Shown here in pieces: positions 35,330-45,226 of a DNA stretch of 64,000 nucleotides (the first letter of the stretch is position 1; each line of letters begins with the position of its first letter). Under the pieces are notes generated by a model. It searched no databases. It was not told the DNA's origin and worked only from the letters and a program-made list of their open reading frames with translations. The DNA lies in NCBI RefSeq assembly GCF_012910905.1, contig NZ_WTVN01000004.1:124001-188000 (forward strand). Reading direction: 5' to 3'. Made by a program: the position numbers and the translations under genes. This DNA comes from Aromatoleum toluvorans (GTDB lineage: Bacteria > Pseudomonadota > Gammaproteobacteria > Burkholderiales > Rhodocyclaceae).

Positions 35330-36367
35330 ATGAACCTTCGCGGCAAGAAAATCACCGTCCACGACATGACCCTGCGGGACGGCATGCACCCCAAGCGTCA
35401 TCTGATGACGCTCGAACAGATGAAGACCATCGCCTGCGGGCTCGACGCAGCGGGCGTGCCGCTGATCGAGGTCACGCACGGCGACGGCCTCGGCGGCAGC
35501 TCGGTGAACTACGGCTTTCCCGCGCACACCGACGAGGAATACCTGTCGACGGTGATCCCGCTGATGAAGCAGGCCAAGGTGTCGGCGCTGCTGCTGCCCG
35601 GCATCGGCACCGTCGATCACCTGCAGATGGCGTACGATCTGGGCGTGGCGACGATCCGCGTCGCGACCCACTGCACCGAGGCGGACGTGTCCGAGCAGCA
35701 CATCGGCGCGGCGCGCAAACTCGGCATGGACACCGTCGGCTTCCTGATGATGGCGCACATGAACAGCCCCGAAGGGCTCGTCACGCAGGCGAAGCTGATG
35801 GAGTCCTACGGCGCGAACTGCATCTACATCACCGACTCGGCCGGGCATCTGCTGCCCGACACGGTGAAGGCGCGCATCGGCGCGGTGCGCGCGGCGCTGA
35901 AGCCGGAAACGGAGCTGGGCTTCCACGGCCACCACAACCTCGCGATGGGCGTGGCGAACTCGATCGCGGCGATCGAGGCGGGCGCCAACCGCATCGACGC
36001 GGCCGCGGCGGGCCTCGGCGCGGGCGCGGGCAACACGCCGATGGAAGTGCTCGTCGCGGTGTGCGAGCTGATGGGCATCGAGACCGGCGTCGACGTGTTC
36101 GCGATCCAGGACGTCGCCGAAGACCTCGTCGTGCCGGTCATGGACTTCCCGATCCGCATCGACCGCGATGCGCTCACGCTCGGCTATGCCGGCGTGTATG
36201 GCTCCTTCCTGCTCTTCGCCAAGCGTGCCGAGAAGAAGTACGGCGTGCCGGCGCGCGAGATCCTCGTCGAGATGGGTCGCCGCGGCATGGTCGGCGGGCA
36301 GGAGGACATGATCGAGGACACCGCAATGACGCTGGCGAAGGCCCGGCAGCAGGAGGTGGCGGCATGA
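35330..36367 (+). CDS. dmpG: 4-hydroxy-2-oxovalerate aldolase
   Basis: A 345-residue HMG-CoA-lyase-like class II aldolase. The metal and substrate site are in [16 protein letters not shown], with the second metal motif [14 protein letters not shown]. It splits 4-hydroxy-2-oxovalerate into pyruvate and acetaldehyde and forms a complex with DmpF, encoded just upstream. Its stop overlaps the start of dmpH (ATGA), implying translational coupling. Confidence 0.96.
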   Translation: MNLRGKKITVHDMTLRDGMHPKRHLMTLEQMKTIACGLDAAGVPLIEVTHGDGLGGSSVNYGFPAHTDEEYLSTVIPLMKQAKVSALLLPGIGTVDHLQMAYDLGVATIRVATHCTEADVSEQHIGAARKLGMDTVGFLMMAHMNSPEGLVTQAKLMESYGANCIYITDSAGHLLPDTVKARIGAVRAALKPETELGFHGHHNLAMGVANSIAAIEAGANRIDAAAAGLGAGAGNTPMEVLVAVCELMGIETGVDVFAIQDVAEDLVVPVMDFPIRIDRDALTLGYAGVYGSFLLFAKRAEKKYGVPAREILVEMGRRGMVGGQEDMIEDTAMTLAKARQQEVAA

Positions 36368-37152
36368 AGCTCGACCGCGAAATCATCGAGCGGCTCGCGG
36401 AGCGGCTGGAGGGCTGCGAGCTCGAGGCGCGCGACACGACCAAGATCACCGACGACCACCCGGACATGGACTGGGACGACGCCTACGCGATCCAGGACGA
36501 GATCAAGCGCCGCAAGCTCGCGCGCGGCGCGCGCATCGTCGGCCTGAAGGCGGGGCTGACCTCGCACGCGAAGATGAAGCAGATGGGCGTCGACACGCCG
36601 GTGTTCGGCTTCCTCGCCGACTACTTCGCGGTGCCCGACGGCGGCGAGGTCGACAGCGCGAAGCTCATCCACCCCAAGGTCGAGCCCGAGATCGCCTTCG
36701 TCACCAAGGCGCCGCTGAGCGGCCCCGGCTGCCACATCGGCGCGGTGCTCGCGGCGACCGACTTCGTGATCCCGGCGATCGAGATCATCGACAGCCGCTA
36801 CCGCGACTTCAAGTTCGACCTCAAGAGCGTGGTCGCCGACAACTGCTCGTCCTCGCGCTTCGTCGTCGGCGGGCGCATGGGCGACGTCGCCGCGCTCGAC
36901 CTGCGCACGCTGGGCGTGGTGCTGGAGAAGAACGGCGAGCCGGTGGCCTTCGGTGCCGGCGCCGCGGTGCTCGGCCATCCCGCCGCGGCGATCGCGATGC
37001 TCGCGAACATGCTCGGCGAGAAGGGCGAGGAAATCCCCGCCGGCACGCTGATCCTCTCGGGCGGCATCACCGAGGCCGTCGCCGTGCAGCCCGGCGACGC
37101 GGTGACGCTGCGCGTGCAGGACCTGGGTTCGGTGTCCGTGCGTTTCGCCTGA
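36364..37152 (+). CDS. dmpH: 2-oxo-3-hexenedioate (4-oxalocrotonate) decarboxylase, copy 1
   Basis: A 262-residue member of the same fold as DmpE ([55 protein letters not shown]). The KAGLTS...KMKQMGV form is typical of the decarboxylase DmpH/XylI rather than the hydratase. It removes CO2 from 2-oxo-3-hexenedioate to give 2-hydroxypentadienoate. The ATG at 36364 overlaps the dmpG stop. A partial paralogue is at 63476. Confidence 0.94.
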   Translation: MKLDREIIERLAERLEGCELEARDTTKITDDHPDMDWDDAYAIQDEIKRRKLARGARIVGLKAGLTSHAKMKQMGVDTPVFGFLADYFAVPDGGEVDSAKLIHPKVEPEIAFVTKAPLSGPGCHIGAVLAATDFVIPAIEIIDSRYRDFKFDLKSVVADNCSSSRFVVGGRMGDVAALDLRTLGVVLEKNGEPVAFGAGAAVLGHPAAAIAMLANMLGEKGEEIPAGTLILSGGITEAVAVQPGDAVTLRVQDLGSVSVRFA

Positions 37153-37175
37153 ACGACAGCAGAAGGAGACAGCAA

Positions 37176-37367
37176 ATGCCATTCGCCCAGATCTACCTCG
37201 TGGAAGGACGCAGCGAGGAGCAGAAGCGCGCGGTGATCGAGAAGGTCACCCAGGCCCTCGTCGAGGCCGTCGGCGCGCCGAAGGAGAACGTGCGCGTGTG
37301 GATCCAGGACGTGCCCAAGACCAACTGGGGCATTGCCGGACAGACCGCGAAAGACCTCGGGCGCTGA
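37176..37367 (+). CDS. dmpI: 4-oxalocrotonate tautomerase
   Basis: A 63-residue tautomerase. After removal of Met, P1 is the catalytic base, and R11, R39 and W50 sit at the known substrate-binding positions of the DmpI/XylH family. It ketonises 2-hydroxymuconate to 2-oxo-3-hexenedioate, feeding dmpH. The ATG follows CAGAAGGAGACAGCAA. It is the last gene of the first meta operon. Confidence 0.96.
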   Translation: MPFAQIYLVEGRSEEQKRAVIEKVTQALVEAVGAPKENVRVWIQDVPKTNWGIAGQTAKDLGR

Positions 37368-37389
37368 CGCGCCGGCGCCGCGGCGAGGA

Positions 37390-37417
37390 GTGGATCTTCG
37401 CCAACCCGAAGATCCAC
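37390..37417. terminator. Hairpin between convergent dmpI and lysR
   Basis: Perfect 11-bp repeat GTGGATCTTCG/CGAAGATCCAC around CCAACC, between the stop of dmpI and the stop of the LysR gene. It may act in both directions, though no T run follows. Confidence 0.5.
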
Positions 37418-37431
37418 CTCGCCCGTCATTC

Positions 37432-38379
37432 TCAGATTCCCGCGTCCCAAACGGTTTCCGTCTGGATTCCGGGCGAATGCCCGGCAACGTGAGCCCCGTG
37501 GAATGCGCGTACGGTCTCCAGGAATTCCGTAAGGATCGGCGACTGATCGTCGGCGCGATAAAGGCAGCTCAGGTCGATGCGGCAGTTGGGCGGGGTGTCG
37601 TGCAGGGGGCGGAAGACGACGCCGGGCAGGGTCAGCGCGGTGACTGATTCGGGCACGAGGCAGATGCCGAAGCCGCCCGCCACCAGCGCGACCCCGGTGA
37701 CCGCGTCGCCGACTTCCTGAGACACCTGGGGCACGAAGCCGGCTTCCTCGCACAGCCGCATCACCTTGTCGATAAAGTTGGGGCGCGCGCCGGTCGGGAA
37801 CAGCACCATCGGATGCTCGGCAAGCATGGGGAAAGACACCGACTCCTCGCGGGCGAGCGGGTGGCTTTCGTTGATCGCGACCAGCAGTTGCTCGGTCGCG
37901 ACGAGTTCGGTCGCGAGGTCGGGCAGGGGCGCGAGCATGCGGTTGAAGCCCAGCGTGATACGTCGCTGGCGCAGGGCCTCGATCTGTTCCGCCTTGGTCA
38001 TCGTGTGCAACACGATCTTCACTTCGGGATAGGCGGTGCGGAAGGCGAGCAGGAGCCTGGGGATGATGCCGAGGATGCCTGAGCCGAAGATCGCGATGTC
38101 GAGCCGCCCGAGCTTCCCCTGACCTGCGCGCTGGGTGCGTTCCGTCGCCTGCTCGACGACGGAGCGGATGTTGCGCGCTTCCTCCAGGAACAGTTCTCCC
38201 GCCTGGGTGAGTTCCATCCCCCTGGGCGTGCGGGTGAACAGGCGCACGCCCAATTCTTCCTCCAGTTGCTGGATCTGCCGCGTGAGCGGCGGCTGCGAGA
38301 TGTGCAGCCGTGCGGCGGCGCGGCCGATGTTTTCCTCCTCGGCCACGGCGATGAAGTAACGAAGGTGTCGGAGGTCCAT
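37432..38379 (-). CDS. LysR-family regulator (CatM/BenM-like)
   Basis: A 315-residue LysR regulator starting MDLRHLRYFIAVAEEENIGR; the winged HTH spans ARLHISQPPLTRQIQQLEEE. The effector domain includes the typical GGFGICLVPESV segment. This clade (CatM, BenM, CatR, CbnR) binds ATAC-N7-GTAT sites. Just such a site lies in its divergent promoter (38418-38432), and another lies before the second meta operon. The ATG at 38379 is preferred over the 39-residue longer frame. A 3' fragment of a second copy lies at 6184-6340. The likely inducer is a meta- or ortho-pathway intermediate. Confidence 0.93.
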   Translation of the reverse strand: MDLRHLRYFIAVAEEENIGRAAARLHISQPPLTRQIQQLEEELGVRLFTRTPRGMELTQAGELFLEEARNIRSVVEQATERTQRAGQGKLGRLDIAIFGSGILGIIPRLLLAFRTAYPEVKIVLHTMTKAEQIEALRQRRITLGFNRMLAPLPDLATELVATEQLLVAINESHPLAREESVSFPMLAEHPMVLFPTGARPNFIDKVMRLCEEAGFVPQVSQEVGDAVTGVALVAGGFGICLVPESVTALTLPGVVFRPLHDTPPNCRIDLSCLYRADDQSPILTEFLETVRAFHGAHVAGHSPGIQTETVWDAGI

Positions 38380-38417
38380 GTATTCCCCGGATGGGTAAGT
38401 GGAAGGTCGGCAACACA

Positions 38418-38463
38418 ATACCTTGAAGGTATGGAGGTTGCCAATTAATGGTATTGGACGGTA
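38418..38463 (+). promoter_or_regulatory. LysR operator pair, copy 1
   Basis: ATACCTTGAAGGTAT (38418-38432, ATAC-N7-GTAT), then exactly 17 bp, then GGTATTGGACGGTA (38450-38463). The second element overlaps the -35 of the DUF1302 promoter, as in LysR recognition and activation site pairs. The same pair with identical spacing is at 61080-61126. Confidence 0.8.
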
Positions 38464-38482
38464 ATTCCCGGCCCCGATAACT
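38454..38482 (+). promoter_or_regulatory. Sigma-70 promoter of DUF1302 cassette
   Basis: TTGGAC (38454-38459), 17-bp spacer, ATAACT (38477-38482). The -35 is covered by the proximal LysR site. Confidence 0.55.
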
Positions 38483-38529
38483 TCCTGCCTACACAAGAAC
38501 CATCAAGGTCATCGTTCAAGGAGGAAGAC

Positions 38530-40221
38530 ATGGGGATCAAGAAGACCGCGCAATGCGGCGTCGCGGCTATCCGCAGGAAGAAGATCGCCGGTGCGGTCGT
38601 CGGTGCGCTGGCAGCCCTTTCGGCTGCGCAAGGGGCGCTGGCGTTCCAGATCGACAGCGGCAATCCGGACATCCGGATGACGTGGGACAATACCGTCAAG
38701 TACAGCGCCGCATGGCGCGTGCGCGATGCGAATTCGAAGGTCGCGGACAACTCGCTGGGCGTGCAGGCGAACACCAACGACGGCGACCTCAACTTCGATC
38801 GCGGCCTGATCTCGAACCGCATCGACCTGCTGTCCGAGTTCGACTTCCGCTACAAGCGCGACTTCGGCTTCCGCGTCAGCGGCGCGGCCTGGTACGACGA
38901 GGTCTATAACCGCCACAACGACAACCCCGGTGCGCTCGGGGGGGCACTGGTGAATTCGCGTTCGGCGAAGTTCGACGAATTCACCGACGACACGCGCGAC
39001 CTGCACGGCCGCAAGGCCGAGTTCCTCGATGCCTTCGTGTGGACCAACCTCACGCCCGGCGACACGAACCTGAACCTCAAGGCCGGCCGCTTCACCCAGC
39101 TCTACGGCGAGAGCCTGTTCTTCGGCAGCAACGGCATCGCTGCCGCGCAGACCTCGCTCGACCTGATCAAGGCGCTGTCGGTGCCGAACTCGCAGTTCAA
39201 GGAGATCCTGCGACCGATCGGGCAGGTCGCCGCGCAGCTGCAGCTCAGTCCGAGCTTCTCGATCGGTGCCTACTATCAGGCCGAATGGCGCAAGACGCGC
39301 CTGCCGGCGGCGGGCTCCTACTTCAGCTTCGCGGACTTCGTCGACGAAGGCGGCGAGACCGTGATCCTCGGGCCGGGCGCCTTCGTGCATCGCGGCAAGG
39401 ACATCGACGCGAAGGACTCGGGGCAGGGCGGCCTGCAGCTGAAATTCAAGGCCGGCGATACCGAGTACGGCGTGTATGCCGCGCAATGGCACGACAAGAT
39501 GCCGCAGTTCTACCTGCGCCCGGGTGTGAATCCGCGCAACGGCAGCATCGGCGACTACGTGCAGGTCTTTGCGGAGAACATCCGCACCGTCGGCGCGAGC
39601 TTCAGCACGCTGGTCGGCGAGACCAACGTCGCCGGTGAGCTCTCGTTCCGCGACAACATGCCGCTCGTCGCGAGCGGCAACACCGTGATCCTGCCGGGCA
39701 ACACCACCGCCGACGGCGACCGCGATGCCGCGTTCCCGGTCGGCCGGACGATGCACCTGAACCTCTCGGCGATCAGCGTGCTGGCGGGCAACTCGTTGTG
39801 GGACGGCGCGTCCTTCATCGGCGAATTCGCGTTCAACCGCCGCTTGAAGATCACCGACAACGCCAGCCAGCTCGATCCGCGCGCGACGCGCGATGCCTCG
39901 GCGCTCCAGTTCATCTTCCAGCCCGAGTATTTCCAGGTCCTGCCGGGCCTCGATCTGCAGGTGCCGATCGGCGTGGCCTACGGCCTCTCCGGGCGCTCGT
40001 CGGTGAACGGCGCGCTGTTCCCGGCCGAGCATGGCGGCAACGTCAGCATCGGCGTGAAGGGCGAGTACCAGAAGACCTGGCAGGCGAGCGTCAACTACAC
40101 GCATTACATCGGCTCGCCCGGCTCGATCATCCGCTACAACACCGCCGTGCCCCAGCTCTCGTACGACAACTTCCACGGCGACCGCGACTTCGTCTCGCTG
40201 TCGATCCAGCGGACGTTCTGA
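38530..40221 (+). CDS. DUF1302 family outer-membrane protein
   Basis: A 563-residue protein with a signal peptide (cleavage probably after GALA near residue 38). The start of the mature part (FQIDSGNPDIRMTWDNTVKY), the GRFTQLYGESLFFG segment and the C-terminal FVSLSIQRTF, ending in Phe, match the DUF1302 family, thought to be beta-barrels. It begins a four-gene cassette with DUF1329, YCF48-like and RND genes that recurs next to hydrophobic-compound catabolic genes. The role, perhaps an outer-membrane channel of a transport system, is not established here. Confidence 0.85.
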   Translation: MGIKKTAQCGVAAIRRKKIAGAVVGALAALSAAQGALAFQIDSGNPDIRMTWDNTVKYSAAWRVRDANSKVADNSLGVQANTNDGDLNFDRGLISNRIDLLSEFDFRYKRDFGFRVSGAAWYDEVYNRHNDNPGALGGALVNSRSAKFDEFTDDTRDLHGRKAEFLDAFVWTNLTPGDTNLNLKAGRFTQLYGESLFFGSNGIAAAQTSLDLIKALSVPNSQFKEILRPIGQVAAQLQLSPSFSIGAYYQAEWRKTRLPAAGSYFSFADFVDEGGETVILGPGAFVHRGKDIDAKDSGQGGLQLKFKAGDTEYGVYAAQWHDKMPQFYLRPGVNPRNGSIGDYVQVFAENIRTVGASFSTLVGETNVAGELSFRDNMPLVASGNTVILPGNTTADGDRDAAFPVGRTMHLNLSAISVLAGNSLWDGASFIGEFAFNRRLKITDNASQLDPRATRDASALQFIFQPEYFQVLPGLDLQVPIGVAYGLSGRSSVNGALFPAEHGGNVSIGVKGEYQKTWQASVNYTHYIGSPGSIIRYNTAVPQLSYDNFHGDRDFVSLSIQRTF

Positions 40222-40253
40222 TTTCCGGCATTCAATAAGACGAGGAGACGATC

Positions 40254-41606
40254 ATGCACAAGCAATTCATTCTTTCGGCAGCCGTTGCCGCAGCGCTGCT
40301 CGGCACTCACGGCGCATCCGCGGCGGTGAGCGCCGACGAGGCGGCGAAGCTCAAGAGCACGCTCACGCCGCTGGGCGCGGAGAAGGCCGCCAACAAGGAC
40401 GGCAGCATCCCGTCCTGGGAAGGCGGCCAGACGAAGGCGCTGGCGGGCAAGAAGATGGGCGACATCCCGCTCGAGATCTTCGCCGGCGAGAAGCCCGCGT
40501 TCCAGGTCAATGCGAAGAACATGGCCCAGTACGACGCGCTGCTGTCGGAAGGCACCAAGGCGCTGCTGCAGAAGTATCCCGAGAGCTTCCGGCTCGATGT
40601 CTACCCGACCCACCGCACGGCCGCCGCGCCGCAGAAGGTCTATGACAACGTCGCGAAGAACGCGACGCGCTGCAAGCTGAAGGAGGGCGGCTACTCGCTC
40701 GAAGGCTGCGTCGGCGGCACGCCCTTCCCGATTCCGAAGGAAGGCGTCGAGGTGATGTGGAACTACCTGATGCGCGTCGAGGCGCCGTCGATCGAGTACC
40801 GCTTCAAGAACATCGTCGGCAACGCGGACGGCACGCACACGCTGGCGACGCGCAACGAGATCTCGTTCCAGTACCCGCAGTACTATGACGACGCCACGCC
40901 GGAGAGCTGGTCGGGCGAGTACGCGCTCCTGCGCTTCAACACGCTGGAGCCCCCGTTCAAGGCCGGCGAATCGCTGGTGATCCGCGACAGCATCGACCAG
41001 AAGGTCGGGCGCCAGGCCTGGCAGTATCTGGTCGGGCAGCGCCGCGTGCGCCGCGCGCCCACCGTCTCGTACGACACGCCGGACTTCGTCGCGTCGGGCG
41101 CGAACTATTTCGACGAAGTACAGGGCTTCTTCGGCTCGCTCGACCGCTTCCAGTGGAAGCTCGTCGGCAAGCAGGAGCTGCTGATCCCTTACAACAACAA
41201 CGGTTTCGTCGGCGCGAAGCTGGACGACGCGATCGCCAAGTACCACCTGAACCCGGACCAGGTGCGTTGGGAACGCCACCGCGTGTGGGTCGTCGAGGCG
41301 AGCGTCGCCTCGGGCAAGCGCCATGCCGTGCCCAAGCGCCGCTACTACCTCGACGAGGACACCTGGCTGATCGCGCTGGTCGACGGCTACGACGCCGAAG
41401 GCAAGCTGTGGCGCACCACGCAAGTCACGCCCTTCGTCGTCCCGTCGGTGCCGGCGACGCTGATGAAGACCGCGACCGTGTTCAACCTGCAGGCCGGCAC
41501 GATGAGCGTGATCCAGGCGCTCAACGGCGAGGACTTCAAGGTCGTCCCGCGCAAGCAGGAAACCTACTTCACCGGCGACGCGGTCGCCGCCGAAGGCGTG
41601 CGCTGA
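40254..41606 (+). CDS. DUF1329 family periplasmic protein
   Basis: A 450-residue exported protein (signal peptide ending ASAA near residue 23). The repeated NGTxP-type opening (KDGSIPSWEGGQTK) and the later KRRYYLDEDTWLIALVDGYD segment are typical of DUF1329, which has a LolA/LolB-like fold expectation. It may shuttle lipid or hydrophobic molecules between the RND protein and the outer-membrane DUF1302 partner. It lies 32 bp after DUF1302, behind GACGAGGAGACGATC. Confidence 0.85.
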   Translation: MHKQFILSAAVAAALLGTHGASAAVSADEAAKLKSTLTPLGAEKAANKDGSIPSWEGGQTKALAGKKMGDIPLEIFAGEKPAFQVNAKNMAQYDALLSEGTKALLQKYPESFRLDVYPTHRTAAAPQKVYDNVAKNATRCKLKEGGYSLEGCVGGTPFPIPKEGVEVMWNYLMRVEAPSIEYRFKNIVGNADGTHTLATRNEISFQYPQYYDDATPESWSGEYALLRFNTLEPPFKAGESLVIRDSIDQKVGRQAWQYLVGQRRVRRAPTVSYDTPDFVASGANYFDEVQGFFGSLDRFQWKLVGKQELLIPYNNNGFVGAKLDDAIAKYHLNPDQVRWERHRVWVVEASVASGKRHAVPKRRYYLDEDTWLIALVDGYDAEGKLWRTTQVTPFVVPSVPATLMKTATVFNLQAGTMSVIQALNGEDFKVVPRKQETYFTGDAVAAEGVR

Positions 41607-41624
41607 CGCCTGTCCGGTTGCGGA

Positions 41625-41670
41625 CCCGATCCCGGTTTCTCCTCCCGGCCGGGTCGGGGCCCGCTTTTCC
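41625..41670 (+). terminator. Weak terminator-like hairpin after DUF1329
   Basis: CCCGATCCCGG pairs with CCGGGTCGGG with one bulged base, then GCCCGCTTTTCC. It may only partially terminate because the next cassette genes follow in the same direction. Confidence 0.35.
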
Positions 41671-41690
41671 TGTCTTCGATCCGAGTCCCG

Positions 41691-42809
41691 ATGATGCGCC
41701 TACTTCTTTCGTCCGGCCGCAGCGTGGTGCCTATCACCGCGCTCCTGGCTGCCGTACTGACTTTCAGCGTGCCCGTGGCGGCGGCCCCGGTGGCCGACCT
41801 GCTCGAGCTGCCGGCGGCCGTCAATGCGCGCGCGATCCGCTCCCTGCAACTCGCGGTGACGCGCGCCGGCGAACGCCTCGTCGCGGTCGGTGAGCGCGGC
41901 ACCGTGCTGCTGTCCGACGATCACGGCCGCAGCTGGCGGCAGGCCGCGCGCGTTCCCGTCAGCGTCGCGCTGACCGACGTCCATTTCCCCACGCCGCAGC
42001 TCGGCTGGGCGGTGGGGCACAGCGGCGTCGTGCTGCACACCGCCGACGGCGGCGAAAGCTGGGAACGCCAGCTCGACGGCAAGCAGGCGGCGCAGCTCGT
42101 CCTCGACGACGCGCAGGCGCAGGCCGGCGAACAGGCCGGCGAACAGGCCGCGCGGCGCGTTCGGGAGGCCGAATCGCTCGTCGCCGACGGTCCGGACAAG
42201 CCCCTGCTGGGCGTGCACTTCGCCGATGCCCGACGCGGCTGGGTCGTGGGCGCCTACGGCCTCGCGCTCGCCACCACCGACGGCGGCAAGAGCTGGCACT
42301 CGCTGATGGGCCGCATCCCGAACCCGCGCGGCAAGCATCTCTACCAGGTGGGCGGCGACGGCGCGCTGCTGCTGGTGTCGGGCGAGCAGGGCGCGCTGTT
42401 CCGCTCGACGGACGGCGGCGCGAGCTTCGCCGAAGTGCGCACCCCGTACGCGGGCACCTACTTCGGCGTCCTGCGCACGCGCAGCGACGCCGTGATCGCG
42501 TTCGGCCTGCGCGGCAACGCATGGCGCAGCACGGACGGCGGCGCGAACTGGGAACGGGTCGATACCGGCCAGCCGGTCACGATCGCGGCCGGGCATCCGC
42601 TCAAGGACGGTTCCCTGCTGCTGGGCGACGAGAGCGGCCGCCTGCTGCGCAGCACCGACGACGGCCACAGCGTGAGCGCGCTCGCCGTGCCGCCCGCCGC
42701 CGGCTTGACCGGCTTCGTCCAGGCTGCCGACGGCGCCCTGATCCTCTCCGGTCCGCGCGGCCTGACCCGCGTCGAGCCGGACCTCCTTCTCTCGGAACTG
42801 AAGAAATGA
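41691..42809 (+). CDS. YCF48/HCF136-like beta-propeller protein
   Basis: A 372-residue exported protein with signal peptide (cleavage probably near VAAA-PVAD). It contains repeated BNR/Asp-box-like units (LLSDDHGRSWRQA, HTADGGESWERQL, TTDGGKSWHSL, RSTDGGASF, RSTDGGANWERV), giving a YCF48-type propeller. An insertion with GEQAGEQAA lies between the second and third units. Its final bases overlap the RND gene start (ATGA), so the two are coupled. It probably serves as a periplasmic assembly or docking partner of the transporter. Confidence 0.87.
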   Translation: MMRLLLSSGRSVVPITALLAAVLTFSVPVAAAPVADLLELPAAVNARAIRSLQLAVTRAGERLVAVGERGTVLLSDDHGRSWRQAARVPVSVALTDVHFPTPQLGWAVGHSGVVLHTADGGESWERQLDGKQAAQLVLDDAQAQAGEQAGEQAARRVREAESLVADGPDKPLLGVHFADARRGWVVGAYGLALATTDGGKSWHSLMGRIPNPRGKHLYQVGGDGALLLVSGEQGALFRSTDGGASFAEVRTPYAGTYFGVLRTRSDAVIAFGLRGNAWRSTDGGANWERVDTGQPVTIAAGHPLKDGSLLLGDESGRLLRSTDDGHSVSALAVPPAAGLTGFVQAADGALILSGPRGLTRVEPDLLLSELKK

Positions 42810-45205
42810 GCCACGCGCACGCGCTTTCCGCTGGCGTCGTCGTCCCCGACCTCGCCGACTTCGACTCGCGCTCGGGTTCGCTCGGCGAACGCCTGCTGTT
42901 CAACAACCGCCTCGTGATCGTCCTGCTGTGCCTCGCCGCGACCCTCGTGCTCGGCTTTCAGGCGCGCGGGCTGTCGCTGAACGCGGCCTTCGAGAAGATG
43001 ATCCCGACCGGGCATCCCTACATCGCGAACTTCCTCGACAACCGCAAGCAGCTCGCCGGCATGGGCAACACGCTGCGCATCGCGGTGGAAGCGAAGGACG
43101 GCACGATCTTCGACCCCGACTACCTCGACACCGTGCGCAAGATCAACGACGAGCTCTTCCTGCTGCCCGGCGTCGATCGCCCCTACATGAAGTCGCTGTG
43201 GACCCCGGCGGTGCGCTGGACCGGCGTGACGGAGGAGGGGCTCGACGGCGGCCCGGTGATCCCGGACGACTACGACGCTTCGCCCGGCAGCCTCGAACAG
43301 GTGCGGCTCAACGTCGAACGCTCGGGCGAGATCGGCCAGCTCGTCGCGGCGAACTACAAGTCCAGCATCGTGCTCGTGCCGCTGCAGGACAAGGTCGCCG
43401 AGACCGGCGAGCGCATCGACTACGCCAAACTGTCGGCGCGCATCGAGGAGCTGCGCGCAAAGTACGAGAGCGATCGCGTCGGCGTCCACGTCACCGGCTT
43501 CGCGAAGGTCGTCGGCGACCTGATCGCCGGCCTGCAACAGGTGATCATCTTCTTCGCCATCGCGATCGGCATCTGCACCGCGGTGCTCTACTGGTACACG
43601 CGCTGCCTGCGCAGCACGCTGCTGGTCGTGCTGTGCTCGATGATCGCGGTCGTGTGGCTGCTGGGCCTGCTGCCGACGCTCGGCTATGAGCTCGACCCGT
43701 ACTCGGTGCTGGTGCCTTTCCTCGTCTTCGCCATCGGCATGAGCCACGGCGCGCAGAAGATGAACGGCATCATGCAGGACATCGGCCGCGGCACGCACAA
43801 GCTGGTCGCCGCGCGCTACACCTTCCGCCGCCTCTTCCTCGCCGGCGTCACCGCGCTGCTGGCCGACGCGGTGGGCTTCGCGGTGCTGATGGTGATCGAC
43901 ATCCAGGTCATCCAGGACCTCGCCGTCACCGCGAGCATCGGCGTCGCCGTGCTGATCTTCACCAACCTCGTGCTGCTGCCGATCCTGCTGTCCTACACCG
44001 GCGTGAGCCCCGCCGCCGCCGCGCGCAGCCTGAGCGCCGAGACGATGGAAGCGAACGACGCCGCGCACGCGAAGCATCCGTTCTGGGCCTTCCTCGACCT
44101 CTTCACCCAGCGCAAGTGGGCGGGCATCGCCGTCGCGGCGGGCGTCGTCATGGGCCTCGCGGGGCTCGCGATCAGCTTCCAGCTCAAGATCGGCGACACC
44201 GCCCCGGGAGCGCCGGAGCTGCGCGCCGACTCGCGCTACAACCGCGACAACGCCTTCATGGTTGCCAACTACGCCGCGAGCAGCGACGTGTACATCGTGA
44301 TGGTGAAGACGCCGCAATACGCCTGCGCGCACTACGACACCCTGATGTCGGTCGATGCGCTCGAACGCGAGCTGCAGCAGCTGCCCGGCGTCGAGGCGAC
44401 GAGCTCGCTCGCGGGCCTCGCCAAGGTGTCGCACGCCGGCATGAACGAAGGCAGCCTCAAGTGGTTCGAGGTCCCGCGCTCGCAGGACATGCTCAACGCC
44501 ATCATCACCCGCGCGCCGCGCGAACTCTTCAACCAGAACTGCGACCTGACGACCGTCTACGTGTACCTCAAGGACCACAAGGCCGACACGCTGACCAGCG
44601 TCGTGCAGGCGGTCGAGGCCTTCGCCGCCAATCACGGCAGCGAGGAGATCCGCTTCCTCAACGCCGCCGGCAACGCCGGCATCGAGGCGGCGACCAACAT
44701 CGTCGTGAAGAAGGCCAACGTAGAGATGCTGTTCCTCGTCTATGGCGCAGTCATCATCCTCGCCTTCGTCACCTTCCGCTCCTGGCGCGCGGTGATCTGT
44801 GCGGTGTTGCCGCTGATGCTCACCTCGGTGCTGTGTGAAGCGCTGATGGTCGGGCTCAACATCGGCGTCAAGGTCGCGACGCTGCCCGTGATCGCGCTCG
44901 GGGTGGGCATCGGCGTCGACTACGCGCTCTACGTCATGACCGTCACGCTCGCCCAGCTCAAGAACGGCATGAGCCTGTCGGAGGCGTACTACAAGGCGCT
45001 GCTCTTCACCGGCAAGGTTGTCGTGCTCACCGGCATCACCCTCGGCATCGCGGTCGCCATCTGGGCCTTCTCGCCGATCAAGTTCCAGGCCGACATGGGC
45101 ATCCTCCTCGCCTTCATGTTCGTGTGGAACATGCTCGGCGCCCTGATCCTGCTCCCCGCGCTGGGCCATTTCCTGCTGCGTCCGAAGAAGACGGTCGCGA
45201 TCTGA
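42806..45205 (+). CDS. RND/MMPL-family exporter
   Basis: A 799-residue inner-membrane protein with a first membrane helix near residue 36, a large periplasmic domain, a block of helices (about 235-420), a second periplasmic domain and a second block to the C terminus. Motifs such as VFAIGMSHGAQKMNGIMQD and VGIGVDYALYVMTVTL are those of MMPL/SSD-like RND proteins, which move lipids or hydrophobic compounds. The ATG overlaps the YCF48 stop. Together with DUF1302 and DUF1329 it could span the envelope; substrate unknown. Confidence 0.9.
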   Translation: MSHAHALSAGVVVPDLADFDSRSGSLGERLLFNNRLVIVLLCLAATLVLGFQARGLSLNAAFEKMIPTGHPYIANFLDNRKQLAGMGNTLRIAVEAKDGTIFDPDYLDTVRKINDELFLLPGVDRPYMKSLWTPAVRWTGVTEEGLDGGPVIPDDYDASPGSLEQVRLNVERSGEIGQLVAANYKSSIVLVPLQDKVAETGERIDYAKLSARIEELRAKYESDRVGVHVTGFAKVVGDLIAGLQQVIIFFAIAIGICTAVLYWYTRCLRSTLLVVLCSMIAVVWLLGLLPTLGYELDPYSVLVPFLVFAIGMSHGAQKMNGIMQDIGRGTHKLVAARYTFRRLFLAGVTALLADAVGFAVLMVIDIQVIQDLAVTASIGVAVLIFTNLVLLPILLSYTGVSPAAAARSLSAETMEANDAAHAKHPFWAFLDLFTQRKWAGIAVAAGVVMGLAGLAISFQLKIGDTAPGAPELRADSRYNRDNAFMVANYAASSDVYIVMVKTPQYACAHYDTLMSVDALERELQQLPGVEATSSLAGLAKVSHAGMNEGSLKWFEVPRSQDMLNAIITRAPRELFNQNCDLTTVYVYLKDHKADTLTSVVQAVEAFAANHGSEEIRFLNAAGNAGIEAATNIVVKKANVEMLFLVYGAVIILAFVTFRSWRAVICAVLPLMLTSVLCEALMVGLNIGVKVATLPVIALGVGIGVDYALYVMTVTLAQLKNGMSLSEAYYKALLFTGKVVVLTGITLGIAVAIWAFSPIKFQADMGILLAFMFVWNMLGALILLPALGHFLLRPKKTVAI

Positions 45206-45226
45206 CGAGATTCGGAGAGACACAAC

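Noticed and set aside
34411-37152. 913-codon ORF whose end is DmpH
   Set aside because: The upstream part reads dmpF and dmpG out of frame; the real start is ATG 36364 overlapping the dmpG stop.
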